From: Paramacrobiotus metropolitanus
Taxonomy: Eukaryota > Tardigrada > Eutardigrada > Parachela > Macrobiotidae
Assembly: GCF_019649055.1 (NCBI RefSeq)
Contig: NW_026570222.1
Span: 1,116,001-1,180,000 of the forward strand
DNA: 64,000 nucleotides
Direction of reading: 5' to 3'
Under the pieces are notes generated by a model. It was given only the letters and a program-made list of their open reading frames with translations, did not search any database and had not been told where the DNA came from. A program made the position numbers and the translations under genes. This document shows positions 9,783-18,246 of this stretch, piece by piece (position 1 is the first letter of the stretch; the number at the start of each line of letters is the position of its first letter).

Positions 9783-9852
9783 GCCGTAGTGGCCGAGCGA
9801 TATGTCACTCATCTCCGATAGCCGAGTCAGCGAGTTCAAGTGTCTACATGGC
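9783..9852 (+). ncRNA. tRNA-like sequence C (Ser/Leu-like head)
   Basis: Begins GCCGTAGTGGCCGAG, the class II (Ser/Leu) tRNA start pattern, and ends CTACATGGC. That can nearly pair with the 5' GCCGTAG, with two extra bases. B-box-like GAGTTCAAGTGTC at 9832-9844; TTTT at 9859. The T stem is imperfect, so this is either decayed or a derived non-tRNA transcript. Confidence 0.5.
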
Positions 9853-10031
9853 TGTCAATTTTGCAAATTAACTGCCTAATAACTATTTGAAATATATATT
9901 TTTCAACTCCTTGTAAACAAATTTAATTTTTAGATCAGGAGAATAAATGCGATGGTGAAGGGAACAGATTTTAACACCAAGTGACTATTTATACAATTCC
10001 GGCACTATCCGTAACAGTATAAATTACTAAA

Positions 10032-10104
10032 GCCGTAGTGGCCGAGTTGTTTACGGATTCTTCCTTGTTGTTGCCAGAATCTAGAATCGAATCCCAGCAA
10101 GGGC
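10032..10104 (+). ncRNA. tRNA-like sequence D (Ser/Leu-like head)
   Basis: Shares the exact 15-nt start GCCGTAGTGGCCGAG with sequence C, has the B-box-like GAATCGAATCCC (10084-10095) and is followed by TTTT at 10110. The T stem pairs at only three of five positions. The shared head with C suggests duplication within the array. Confidence 0.5.
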
Positions 10105-10428
10105 AAATATTTTGTAAATAAAGTGCCGTAAATTAAAGTGAAAAATATCTTTTTATCTCGGTCTTAGTTTATCTTAAATTTTATTTAAGATGAGAAAATC
10201 TGAATGTCGCGGATTGAATTTTGTGAGAACATCGCGTGAAGATTTATACAATAGCGGGATTTTAACACACTTGCAGTGGAAACGGCATTTTTAATTAAAA
10301 TGAGTACATGGTTTAATTATCGAAGATTGCTACCAATGAGAATATCGACAATATTATTCAGCAAATCCAGATGAGATTAGCTCACGAAGGAAAAACAGAG
10401 CGCAGGAAATTTCTCAAACTAATTTAAA

Positions 10429-11615
10429 TCAACGGGAGGATTTCGCAGACTTGTTTGGTTTTCCTGTAGTGGTCGGATCACCGACGCGACGCTTCAGACT
10501 GGCAACACTCGCGTCTGCTTCTTTTAAGTTGTGGCGGAGTGAATCAGCGATGGCATTGAGAGTCTGTCCCGTAGAAACAACCTCCGTACGAATAATATCA
10601 GCAGAAGTGGGCAACACAGTGTGAGCGCGAGCAGGACGACGAGTCGGAAGGGATTCCTTCTCGGGCGCAGCATAACGGAAGCTCACAGAAACAGGAACTT
10701 CTGCACTGGATGAGCTGGTTGACGGTCCAGGATCATCCACAACCTCCGAAGTAGCCACAGGAACACGCACATTTCCCAGTTCAGACGCGGCATTCACAAT
10801 AGCAGAACACATATTGTTCACGGTGAGATCGCCAAAGCCATAACACAAATACGGGCAATCGGCCTCGTGCGGCTTCATCCGGATTGCTGTAAAATTAGAA
10901 AATATGAGTGGAGGAAAACGGCATATTGACAGCCTAATTAACTTAAAATCAAAAATAAAAATAGAAACTTACTGAGAGTGCGTCCAAATTCGGTCGAGAG
11001 TTCTCCAGCGCGTACCGATTTCATCCGTGCATCGACGCAGGGATGAATAAACAGCGTTCCATTCCCAGTTCGTATGCGTCCCAAACGAAGCAGTGCCAGC
11101 AGTGCTCTACGGAATTGGACCAGAAAATGTGGGATCTTCACAGCGTAAGTGTTACGCAGCCACACGAGTAATTCCTGGCGAGTAACCCCGTATCCAGCCT
11201 CAAGCAGTATACCACAGATGGCGGCACGGAGTTTATAGGTCTGATCGATAATTAGAACGGGACGACGGCTCCGAAGACGCTCAGCTTCCCCCAGGATGAA
11301 TCGTCCATCCACATGTAGTTGTTTCAACAGAAACCCCGCGGAAATATTTTCCTCCAAATACAGTTTTACACGGGCGGAAGTGAAATCATCATGCAGAGTG
11401 CACAAAAACTCCTGCATATCCATTATGTCCACTAGTTCGCCCTTCATAAAGGCATCTAGGAGGCGAACCTGAACACAAGCCTTCATTGCCTCCTGACGAC
11501 GAGCCTTCAAAGTTTCCATGGGCTCCAGCGGTTTCTTGAGCATCGCGGCAACATCGTTGCAAAGACGCCGAGTTCCGCGCATATCGCCACGAGAGGGAGC
11601 ACTCAGGCAGTACAT
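10429..11615 (-). CDS. Unknown two-exon protein, antisense (accessory ORF 3)
   Basis: Exon 1 is 11615-10973 and exon 2 is 10886-10429, joined across an 86-nt GTAAGT...ACAG intron; the phase is kept and 366 residues result. Family not recognised. The N-terminal two thirds are alpha-helical in composition. Residues about 125-205 (ICGILLEAGYGVTRQELL, then RRALLALLRLGRIRTGNG) resemble a winged-helix or similar DNA/protein-binding fold, which is only a pattern impression. The C-terminal part is low in complexity (Ser/Pro/Val) and ends in a basic tail (GKPNKSAKSSR) that could be a nuclear localisation signal. The start ATG at 11615 is the first plausible one, though a splice acceptor just upstream cannot be excluded. 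It is the only member of the accessory block on the - strand. It faces ORF 4 head to head across 600 bp. Confidence 0.6.
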
Positions 11616-12212
11616 GGCCCCTATAGAGCACGAATATTAATTAACCGAAAATAATGATAATAATAAATATTAAATTGTTATAGAGAAGGAAAAACAGAAG
11701 ATGTCAACACAATAAGATCAGAAAAGGAAAACAGGAATAAAGTTCGCGATAAGTTTTGAAAAACCCGAAAAGTCTAAGTGCTAAAATACCGGGAGTCAGC
11801 CGCACGCGGGCAGTAGCTTTTTCGAGATACCGAATGTATCCCAGCTACTGTGTGCCCACGGAGAACCCCCGCGCAATTTTGGTTCGGAAAATCCGGAATT
11901 GGTGTTTCCGGTCTTCCTTTTATCAAAATATTATTAAATAGCACCTAAAAAACATTTCTATCCATAAAAACTATGGCAAAGAACAATGGTTCATGAAATA
12001 TGAGCGAATTTCCGTAATATTTACTCACCGGAAGTAGAGTGCCCGTCGACAGGCAAACCACCATGTTATGGCACTGACATGCAAAAACCGTATAGTACAG
12101 TGTGTAAAATGCCGCAGTCGACTTGAAAATTCTTAAGTTTTGAAGTGCTTCATCTTACTTTTGATATTTGATTTCAAGAACCCTCATTTTTGGCTTCATT
12201 CTTCGTTATTTT
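11616..12212 (+). other. Divergent intergenic region between ORFs 3 and 4
   Basis: About 600 bp between head-to-head genes, a natural place for a bidirectional promoter. It holds an ETS-like motif at 12027-12035 and the sequence GCCCGTCGACAGGC nearby. No ORF is called. Confidence 0.45.
12027..12035 (+). promoter_or_regulatory. ETS-like motif ACCGGAAGT
   Basis: Exact recurrent 9-mer, 178 nt upstream of the ORF 4 start codon, in the divergent spacer. Confidence 0.35.
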
Positions 12213-13970
12213 ATGGGTTCTTTGCACAAAAGCTTGTTGGGAAGCATGTCCCGGCGATTTTCTCCTGAAATACCGGAGCCAGAAGATGCAGTACCTTGGC
12301 GACCCACACCGCCTACTCGCCAAATGCGTGAGCGTGGCATTCTGGAAAGACCAAATGCAAACCGGCATCCGATGGGCTATCAGCCTGGATCGGGGGCGGA
12401 TCGTGCGGAGCACAGAGTGACGCGAGCGCAGGCTCAAGCTGCGGATTTTGCGGAAGGATCCAGCGGATCGAGCAGCGCTGAAGAACAGCCACCCCCAGTT
12501 CGCAATTCAGACCGAGCAGATGTCGTTCGCGGGAACCAGCGCCGTGGCACATTTGCAAGCACGCCAGAGCAAACACGTTGGCGAGGACAGCCTTCCTCGT
12601 CGTCCAGTAATAGCAGCACCCCACCTGGCACCGGTAATGCTCGAATTCGGCTGATGGAATCGCCGGAATTGTCCGAGGAAGACAGCGGTACCAGCGGACA
12701 TGCTGCAGGTAGCTTTTTACGACTTTATTTTCAATCTTTTATTTTCAAACGGCTTACCATCTAATGGCATTCCTCTGAATTTGCCCGTGGTTAAAGACCT
12801 AAATTAAACTCTTACATTTAATTTAAATATAACACGACATGGCACACCGATATTAAATGGAAGGAATTTTTGCTATAATATTACTATTTAGCAGGAAATG
12901 GGAATGGTGTTGCACGCGTTTCACGCCCCGGGTTTGCCCGACGAACTGGAGTGCCGGAAAGGCCCGTCCAGCGCAGCAAGCGGCCACAGTTGAATGCGGT
13001 AGGCCTCGGACGAGAAGATACGGAGACTGAGCCTTCTTCGGTCGACTCAGTAACACTGAAGTTTCCTGATTTGGCCGTGGCTGACGATAGGGATGATATG
13101 GCCATCGCCCAAGCCGTTGATCCAAGTGTTGATATCGCCGCGCTGAACCAGCAACAAGCGGAGGTTAAAGCTGCGGCTGAGAATGCTGGACGGGACAGCG
13201 AAGATTCGGGCGACGACGCCGACGCCGAGGATGGTGAAGAAGCGCATGGTGATGAGGACGCCAGTGACACCAGTGGTTCGTTGGATACGGAAACGGATAG
13301 CGACTCTGCGACTGATCACTCTATCAGTTCTGAAACCAGTGTGGAAACCAAAGCTGGATGGGAGCATCTTCAACGCATTAAAGCAGAACGCCGGGTTCGC
13401 TTCAGCAGTCTGATCGGATCTATTAAGCGCAAGTTTGATGAAATAGATGAAGAGGCCGGAAGTAGTACGGAGAAACCGGAGGCTGTCAGCATTTTCCAGC
13501 CCCTGTCTACGATTACTAAGCCGATGGAGAAGAAAGATGATGCGTCTGATTCGGACAGCGAAAACGAGCGTGAAATGCGGATTTTCGAAGATTCGCTTAT
13601 TATTTATTCGGACCAAGAAGATGCCCCGATGCCTGATTTTGAGCATCCGCCTATCCTGCCAAAAAAGTCTGTTGCGGAAGTTGCTATGGAGGAAGCGGAT
13701 GTTAGCGACTTAGTGGATTTTGCTGATGAACAGCCAGAGGAGGAAGAACAGTCTCAGCTGCGCATCGATGATGACGAGCAAGCGGAAAATGTTCCAGCAG
13801 CAGCGGCAGTAGTGCAGATGCAGGTCGTCATCGAGCAGCAGGAAGAAGAGCCACGCTCGGGGGAGTTACAAGTTGGACAGCTGACACCAGTCCGCAGCCC
13901 CATTTTGGATAATCGTGGTATTTTTCCTCTCAACCCATTTGTGCCATCGATTTTTATCAAATCAGCATAG
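12213..13970 (+). CDS. Unknown acidic two-exon protein (accessory ORF 4)
   Basis: Exon 1 is 12213-12708 and exon 2 is 12892-13970, giving 524 residues with the phase kept. The acceptor is a tandem TTAGCAG (NAGNAG), so a form one residue shorter is possible; both stay in frame. Start is MGSLHKSLLG; a second Met lies 11 residues on. Family not recognised. The N-terminal half is Pro/Arg/Ser-rich and looks disordered. The middle is extremely acidic (D/E/S-rich, about 265-310). After that comes ERRVRFSSL, matching the RVxF docking motif of protein phosphatase 1, then KRKFDEIDEE, then more acidic segments. The C terminus is hydrophobic (PLNPFVPSIFIKSA). No catalytic signature. It resembles acidic regulatory or chromatin-interacting proteins in composition only. 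Confidence 0.6.
12829..12843 (+). repeat. Short dispersed motif ATAACACGACATGGC, copy 2
   Basis: Exact 15-nt match to 9198-9212, here inside the intron of accessory ORF 4. Confidence 0.6.
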
Positions 13971-14504
13971 TTAACTTTCATCTTTCGTATGAGCTTGTTG
14001 TTACGATTGCCTTTATAGCGAGATTAATTAGCGATTTATTGCTATATGATATTTCATCTCTATTTTTGTAACCTTAAATTGAATTTTTGCGCCTTTTGTA
14101 CGTCCGGAATAGCTGACTGCAGTCTTTTGTTGCCGCGGTGTGCCTGGTAAAATTTTTAATCTGATGATTTGATCATGTATGGAGAAGCCGATGCTGTGAC
14201 GTAATCTATCTAATTCCTATTAAAAGAGCTTTAACCTGCGATGGTGATTGGTTAGTTTGAATGCAATTTGAAAGTGGGGAAATTTCCCAACACACCGGCA
14301 CGCTTGATCAGAGAGCAGGCACAGGTATTTAAACGGGTAAAGCAGCACAGATTGCACAGTGCACCGTCTCATTTTAAAATTTGCACTTTTTTCAGTCACG
14401 CCGCACAGGCTGTGTACTAGTTCCTTGTTATTTCGTTATTCCGTGCGGAACTTTTACTTCACTCTTTTGCTGTCTAAGGTCACTTGTTTCAGTAATGATT
14501 TGCT
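13971..14504 (+). other. Spacer and promoter region of ORF 5
   Basis: No gene. The last 230 bp hold a 12-nt palindrome of Rel/NF-kB type and a TATA-like box, listed separately. Confidence 0.5.
14276..14333 (+). promoter_or_regulatory. kB-like palindrome and TATA-like box of ORF 5
   Basis: GGGGAAATTTCCC (14276-14288) contains the perfect palindrome GGGAAATTTCCC, a good Rel/Dorsal-type site. TATTTAAA follows at 14326-14333, about 170 nt before the start codon. The spacing suits a TATA promoter with a leader of roughly 140 nt. Use is inferred. Confidence 0.4.
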
Positions 14505-15287
14505 ATGCCGCCAATTGATCCGAACCGAGCTTTTGAAAAGCTCGTTGACGCCGTATTTCAGTCATCGCAGACGGCGCAACAACAGCAACAGTATGGCTGG
14601 AGAGGGGGATACCGTGGTGGCCGTGCGCGCGGCGGATTTCGCCCGTATCGCTCTATGTACCATCGAAGTCACGGAAGCAACAACATCCGTCGTGGGCCAT
14701 CTGATTGGATCCGTGGAGGCAGACCCTTGGGGGAACAGGGTCCTGCTCCGAATGCTGCTGGACCAGATGATCCGGCTCAACGAGTGGAGAATTCCGGCGT
14801 CCCTATGGAGGTCGACGTCGCGAACCCTGCGCAGGCGCCTCCACCAGTTGAAGATCCGAGTCGCGGAGTTGTGGGCCAGATTGTCGCCGCTCCTCCTCAT
14901 GCTGATCAACATTTATCAGGCCCGTCTGTCCTGATTGTCGGAAGCGTGCCAGCCAGCGTAGCAGCATTACCACAGCAGCCCGTGCAAGCAGTACCAGCAG
15001 TCAGTGCACTTCCGGGATTGCCACCTGGAGTCGATGCCTTTGCAGTACCGGTGAATACGAATCGTGACCGTTCAGCTTCGCGAGACCGAATCGGGAAGCC
15101 CTCGCATGATTTTGTGCCTAATTTCGTTGCTGACCAAGAGTTACTCCAGCAGAAGCAGCGAGAATCGGAGATGGAAAAGCGACGTAAGATGGCGGAAGAA
15201 GTCAGTCGCCGTCTGGATGCTGTTTCAGCCTCGTTGAGCTCGGGACAGACAGGATTATTTTCCTTGGCACCAAGCAGCAGCAAGTGA
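14505..15287 (+). CDS. Unknown RGG-box protein (accessory ORF 5)
   Basis: Single exon, 260 residues, starting MPPIDPNRAFEKLVDAVF. Residues about 22-75 are an RGG/RG-rich segment (GWRGGYRGGRARGGF and further Arg/Gly pairs with Tyr/His), typical of RNA-binding or nucleocapsid-like proteins. The middle is Pro/Ala/Val-rich and disordered-looking. A C-terminal charged helix (QKQRESEMEKRRKMAEEV) precedes a Ser-rich end. No zinc knuckle or enzyme motif. Upstream TATA-like and kB-like elements are present. An RNA-binding role is plausible from composition only. A competing +1-frame ORF over the same bases lacks this organisation. Confidence 0.6.
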   Translation: MPPIDPNRAFEKLVDAVFQSSQTAQQQQQYGWRGGYRGGRARGGFRPYRSMYHRSHGSNNIRRGPSDWIRGGRPLGEQGPAPNAAGPDDPAQRVENSGVPMEVDVANPAQAPPPVEDPSRGVVGQIVAAPPHADQHLSGPSVLIVGSVPASVAALPQQPVQAVPAVSALPGLPPGVDAFAVPVNTNRDRSASRDRIGKPSHDFVPNFVADQELLQQKQRESEMEKRRKMAEEVSRRLDAVSASLSSGQTGLFSLAPSSSK

Positions 15288-15898
15288 TATGGTAAATTTT
15301 CACTTATTTATTGTTGATTATTACTGGTCATGGGCAGACATTTTTGATTTTGTTGTTGTTCTGTGATATTACCTGACCTGACCTAAATGTTGTTGCTCTT
15401 TTCAATTTTGTTGTTTTGGATTTTTACTGGTGTGTGGCGTGTCATTTTCAAAGGCCACTGAATTGTTTCTTACGCGTTTTGTGTGTTTGTTGTTAACGGA
15501 AATGGGACAAATCCGGTTAGACCGTCGTCCCCAAGTGCAGTATCAACCGTACGCAGCCCTCAGGGACCCTAAAATAATGAAAGGTAAAATCCAAAAAAAA
15601 AAATAAAAAGCTAAAAAGGTCGTCTGGGTGCTTGTTCCTTCTAATTAGTAGTTAAAATTAATATCAAGTACAAACACTCAGTAAAATATGAAATACAAAG
15701 AGCTAAGCAAGTACAACCGGTCGTACAAGCCAACCAGTACGGATAAGCGAAAACTCGTCGTGCACAGATGCAATAGTACAATACCAGAAGTCAAGCCTTT
15801 AAATCTGAAAATTTAAATATATGGCCAGTACGGTACAAGTTTTGCCACAAGTACTCGCTAGTTTTCATTTGTAGCCGTGATCGGAAGCCTACACTATC
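15288..15898 (+). other. Spacer between ORFs 5 and 6
   Basis: No gene. It includes an A11 run (15593-15603), GTAC-rich stretches and, near its right end, a TATA-like box. Confidence 0.5.
15810..15822 (+). promoter_or_regulatory. TATA-like box of ORF 6
   Basis: TTAAATATATGG lies about 85 nt before the ORF 6 start codon, which would give a leader of about 50-60 nt. Confidence 0.35.
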
Positions 15899-16513
15899 AT
15901 GGCGAATAAATCGCAGCGCAACAACACGTTTTTCCAGCGTTACGCTTCGGGTCGAGAGGAAGAAATGGCTTCCTGTTTAGCAGCAGCTTCTGTGGAATCT
16001 GTCAGTAAGATTCCTGTCATGATTGGATATGCGCAGCGCCATGGGTCCTCGATCGCCACTGAGTTTGGATCGCCGCGTAGCTATCGTACTGGATCCATTT
16101 CGTCGTTGTTCTCTATGCCTGACGAAGAACGAGAACCGAAGGAAGCACCGAATCAGCAAATGGTTCGCGCTGCTCAGCTGATTAACATGGCACCGGATAT
16201 GGTCGATACCGTTCCTCTAGATCAACGAACGATTGGAAAGGATGTTATTTGTGACGGTATGACTATTCAGCGTTGGGAAAAGGTTGCCCCGCTACTGTAC
16301 CGAGACACTGTGGAGCAGTTGGATGGAGGCGCCCCGCAGATGGCTGAACCACATTCTGCGCCTACGGCATCGGCCAACACCGGAGGATTTGGCTTTTACG
16401 GCTTCCCGCTGTCACCGTTGAAGGAGAACTTGTCGGAAGTGCGCTCCAGCAGTTCGAACAATAAGCCTTGTAAGTTGTGCATCCAAGAGGACAAGGAGCC
16501 TAACACGGTTTGA
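15899..16513 (+). CDS. Unknown protein (accessory ORF 6)
   Basis: Single exon, 204 residues, starting MANKSQRNNTFFQRYASG. Family not recognised. The N-terminal half contains a short hydrophobic/small-residue helix (EEEMASCLAAASVESV). A central part (about 85-145) with mixed hydrophobic residues (ICDGMTIQRWEKVAPLLYRD) is the most likely folded core. A Gly/Phe-rich linker (GGFGFYGF) precedes a Ser-rich end with a lone CKLC pair. No signal peptide or membrane segment. It sits 610 bp after ORF 5 and 375 bp before ORF 7, all on the same strand. Confidence 0.55.
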   Translation: MANKSQRNNTFFQRYASGREEEMASCLAAASVESVSKIPVMIGYAQRHGSSIATEFGSPRSYRTGSISSLFSMPDEEREPKEAPNQQMVRAAQLINMAPDMVDTVPLDQRTIGKDVICDGMTIQRWEKVAPLLYRDTVEQLDGGAPQMAEPHSAPTASANTGGFGFYGFPLSPLKENLSEVRSSSSNNKPCKLCIQEDKEPNTV

Positions 16514-16887
16514 ATGGTTTGCGTATCTTTTTACCGCCCATGTGTCGATAATGACTTCGTTTCCAGTTTTAATAAGATAATAGTTTCTTTATTTTTGTGC
16601 TGTTTTGCTTCACATGATAACCTGTCTATTAATCTGGAAAAGATGAAGTTACGTAGCGGAAGCCGATAATTCCAATTAAAATTAAAAATTAGAATAAGCG
16701 GTACAGTGTATTTCCGGTTCACGCACCAACGGAGTGGCAGTCTGATACATTTCCGGTATACACATTGCTGCATCACGAGTGGATGTCCACAGCTATGTTC
16801 AGTACATAAAGCAAAAATTGAGATTCTAACACGAGTCACAAATTTAGAAAACCGTGCAGCCCCTACAGAGTTGTCTCTGAGTCTAAG
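16514..16887 (+). other. Spacer between ORFs 6 and 7
   Basis: AT-rich leader of ORF 7, with two TTTCCGGT-type motifs (about 16708 and 16751). No gene is called; a long antisense frame across it is discussed under rejected items. Confidence 0.45.
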
Positions 16888-17478
16888 ATGTCGGCCAAGA
16901 TCGTTACTCGAGCTGCTCGTCGCGTTGTTACGCGTGGTGCCAGACGTTTGGGCATCAGAGCTTTGGAAGCATATGATCGCGCTCAGCAAGAATGTCAGAA
17001 TATGCTTGCTGCGATGATGGTTTATGTGGAAACGATGGAGGACATGGATGAAGTCCGACGTGAGAATGATAAATGGGCTGAAGAAGAACGACAGGAAGAG
17101 CATATTCGGGAGATTTTGCGCATGTTCGAAACGGATGAAGAATCTCAGCGTTGGATTCGGACGGCAAACTTGTGTGTAAATTTTCGTGGTCGACTGATGA
17201 AGAAAGAGCCTGAGGAGCCTTGGTCGTCTCCTGCTGCATTTGATATCAAAGGCTATGAAGAGTGGTTTTCGGAGTGTATGGGCGATGTTCGGGAGCCAAC
17301 TCCACTGCAAGAACCTGAAGAACCTGTCGCAGAAATGCAGATACTGGAGCGAGAACTGTCCCCGGAGATTCCTTACTCACAGGTCGTGCGACTGGATGAT
17401 ACTGGTAATGCTCAGGAGAATGTGCAGCCTCAATATGTCTCCATTATTTCTCTGCATAATTTCCCTCGTCTCGAATAA
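16888..17478 (+). CDS. Unknown basic-to-acidic helical protein (accessory ORF 7)
   Basis: Single exon, 196 residues. The N terminus is strongly basic (MSAKIVTRAARRVVTRGARR) and could bind nucleic acid or act as a targeting sequence. A charged helix follows (about 45-90, with ENDKWAEEERQEEHIREI), then a Trp-containing region with RWIRTANLCVNFRGRL. An acidic Pro/Glu-rich tail completes the protein. Family not recognised. The basic N terminus could be read as a mitochondrial presequence, but the context among element-like ORFs favours a different role. No cysteine cluster or catalytic motif. Confidence 0.55.
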   Translation: MSAKIVTRAARRVVTRGARRLGIRALEAYDRAQQECQNMLAAMMVYVETMEDMDEVRRENDKWAEEERQEEHIREILRMFETDEESQRWIRTANLCVNFRGRLMKKEPEEPWSSPAAFDIKGYEEWFSECMGDVREPTPLQEPEEPVAEMQILERELSPEIPYSQVVRLDDTGNAQENVQPQYVSIISLHNFPRLE

Positions 17479-17751
17479 ATTATGGCGGAATTTTTGTGTA
17501 TTATATCCGATTTTTCATACCTTGCACTTAATTCTGCATTTTGTACATTTTTGTAGCATTTTTTGTCGAAAATTCGTCAGGATTAACCCACGAAGTATTG
17601 GTACAGATCCAATAATTAAAATCACTGTATAGCATTCTCCGCAGTTTAAAGATCTGGAAGAACAGCATAAAGTAATTCAGTTTAAAAATTATCATTAAAG
17701 CCTAGTGCCTATACAGAACACAGAAAATTCATCACATGAAAGGCACAGTAG

Positions 17752-18246
17752 TACGCAGTAGATTCTAGCCCCCTGGATCCTGGACCTCCTCCTCGTCAAT
17801 CCCATGGACTTCCGGATGCCAACGACGCTAGGATCCACACATTAACATCTCACACGGATCAGGCGTACAGTCATTGGGCATCGGATAGACATGCGTGGAT
17901 TGTGGCGAAGGACGGGAGATGGATCAGGGATGGAGCGCTCACAATCTCACGGGATGTTGCGGATGGACTTGTTTATGTTGGCGGGAGCCAAGAAACGTTT
18001 GTGGGGGTGACGTGTGGAGGAGTACGTACGAGGGATTCCACCGTACATCCACTGACTGTCCGCCTTCACCTGCAAGTACAACACCGGATATCAGCACCGA
18101 TCAGTTCTGTGATTCGTTATATTCATGGCTTAGCGGTGTATCTGATGTTTTTACTTCTGAGTCTATTTAAGTCTGAGATTTTACTAATATCGATAGGGAT
18201 TGGAATTCAGTCTTGGATTTCTGATCTGACGACTACTTGCTTTTAA
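17752..18246 (+). CDS. Possible 3' exon encoding a membrane-anchored protein
   Basis: The frame is open from an AG at 17750-17751 to a stop at 18246, about 164 residues, with no ATG near its start, so it would be a 3' exon. The first 115 residues look like a soluble domain (AWIVAKDGRWIRDGALTI, then VYVGGSQETFVGVTCGG). About 30 hydrophobic residues follow (GLAVYLMFLLL, then ILLISIGIGI) and could span a membrane. The upstream exon was not found; ORF 7 ends 270 bp upstream in its own stop. If real, a surface or envelope-like role is imaginable, but there is no family match and the frame may be chance. Confidence 0.3.
   Translation, partial: YAVDSSPLDPGPPPRQSHGLPDANDARIHTLTSHTDQAYSHWASDRHAWIVAKDGRWIRDGALTISRDVADGLVYVGGSQETFVGVTCGGVRTRDSTVHPLTVRLHLQVQHRISAPISSVIRYIHGLAVYLMFLLLSLFKSEILLISIGIGIQSWISDLTTTCF

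Noticed and set aside
13047-13646. 199-residue antisense frame inside ORF 4 exon 2
   Set aside because: Shadow of the biased acidic codons on the + strand; Arg/Ile/Phe-rich without domain pattern.
14359-14934. 191-residue + frame overlapping ORF 5
   Set aside because: Out of frame with the RGG segment and has an Arg/Leu-rich shadow composition. ORF 5 is better organised.
16531-17310. 259-residue antisense frame over ORF 7 and its leader
   Set aside because: Composition is irregular and it has no recognisable motif. The + frame over the same bases has ordered basic, helical and acidic segments typical of a real protein.
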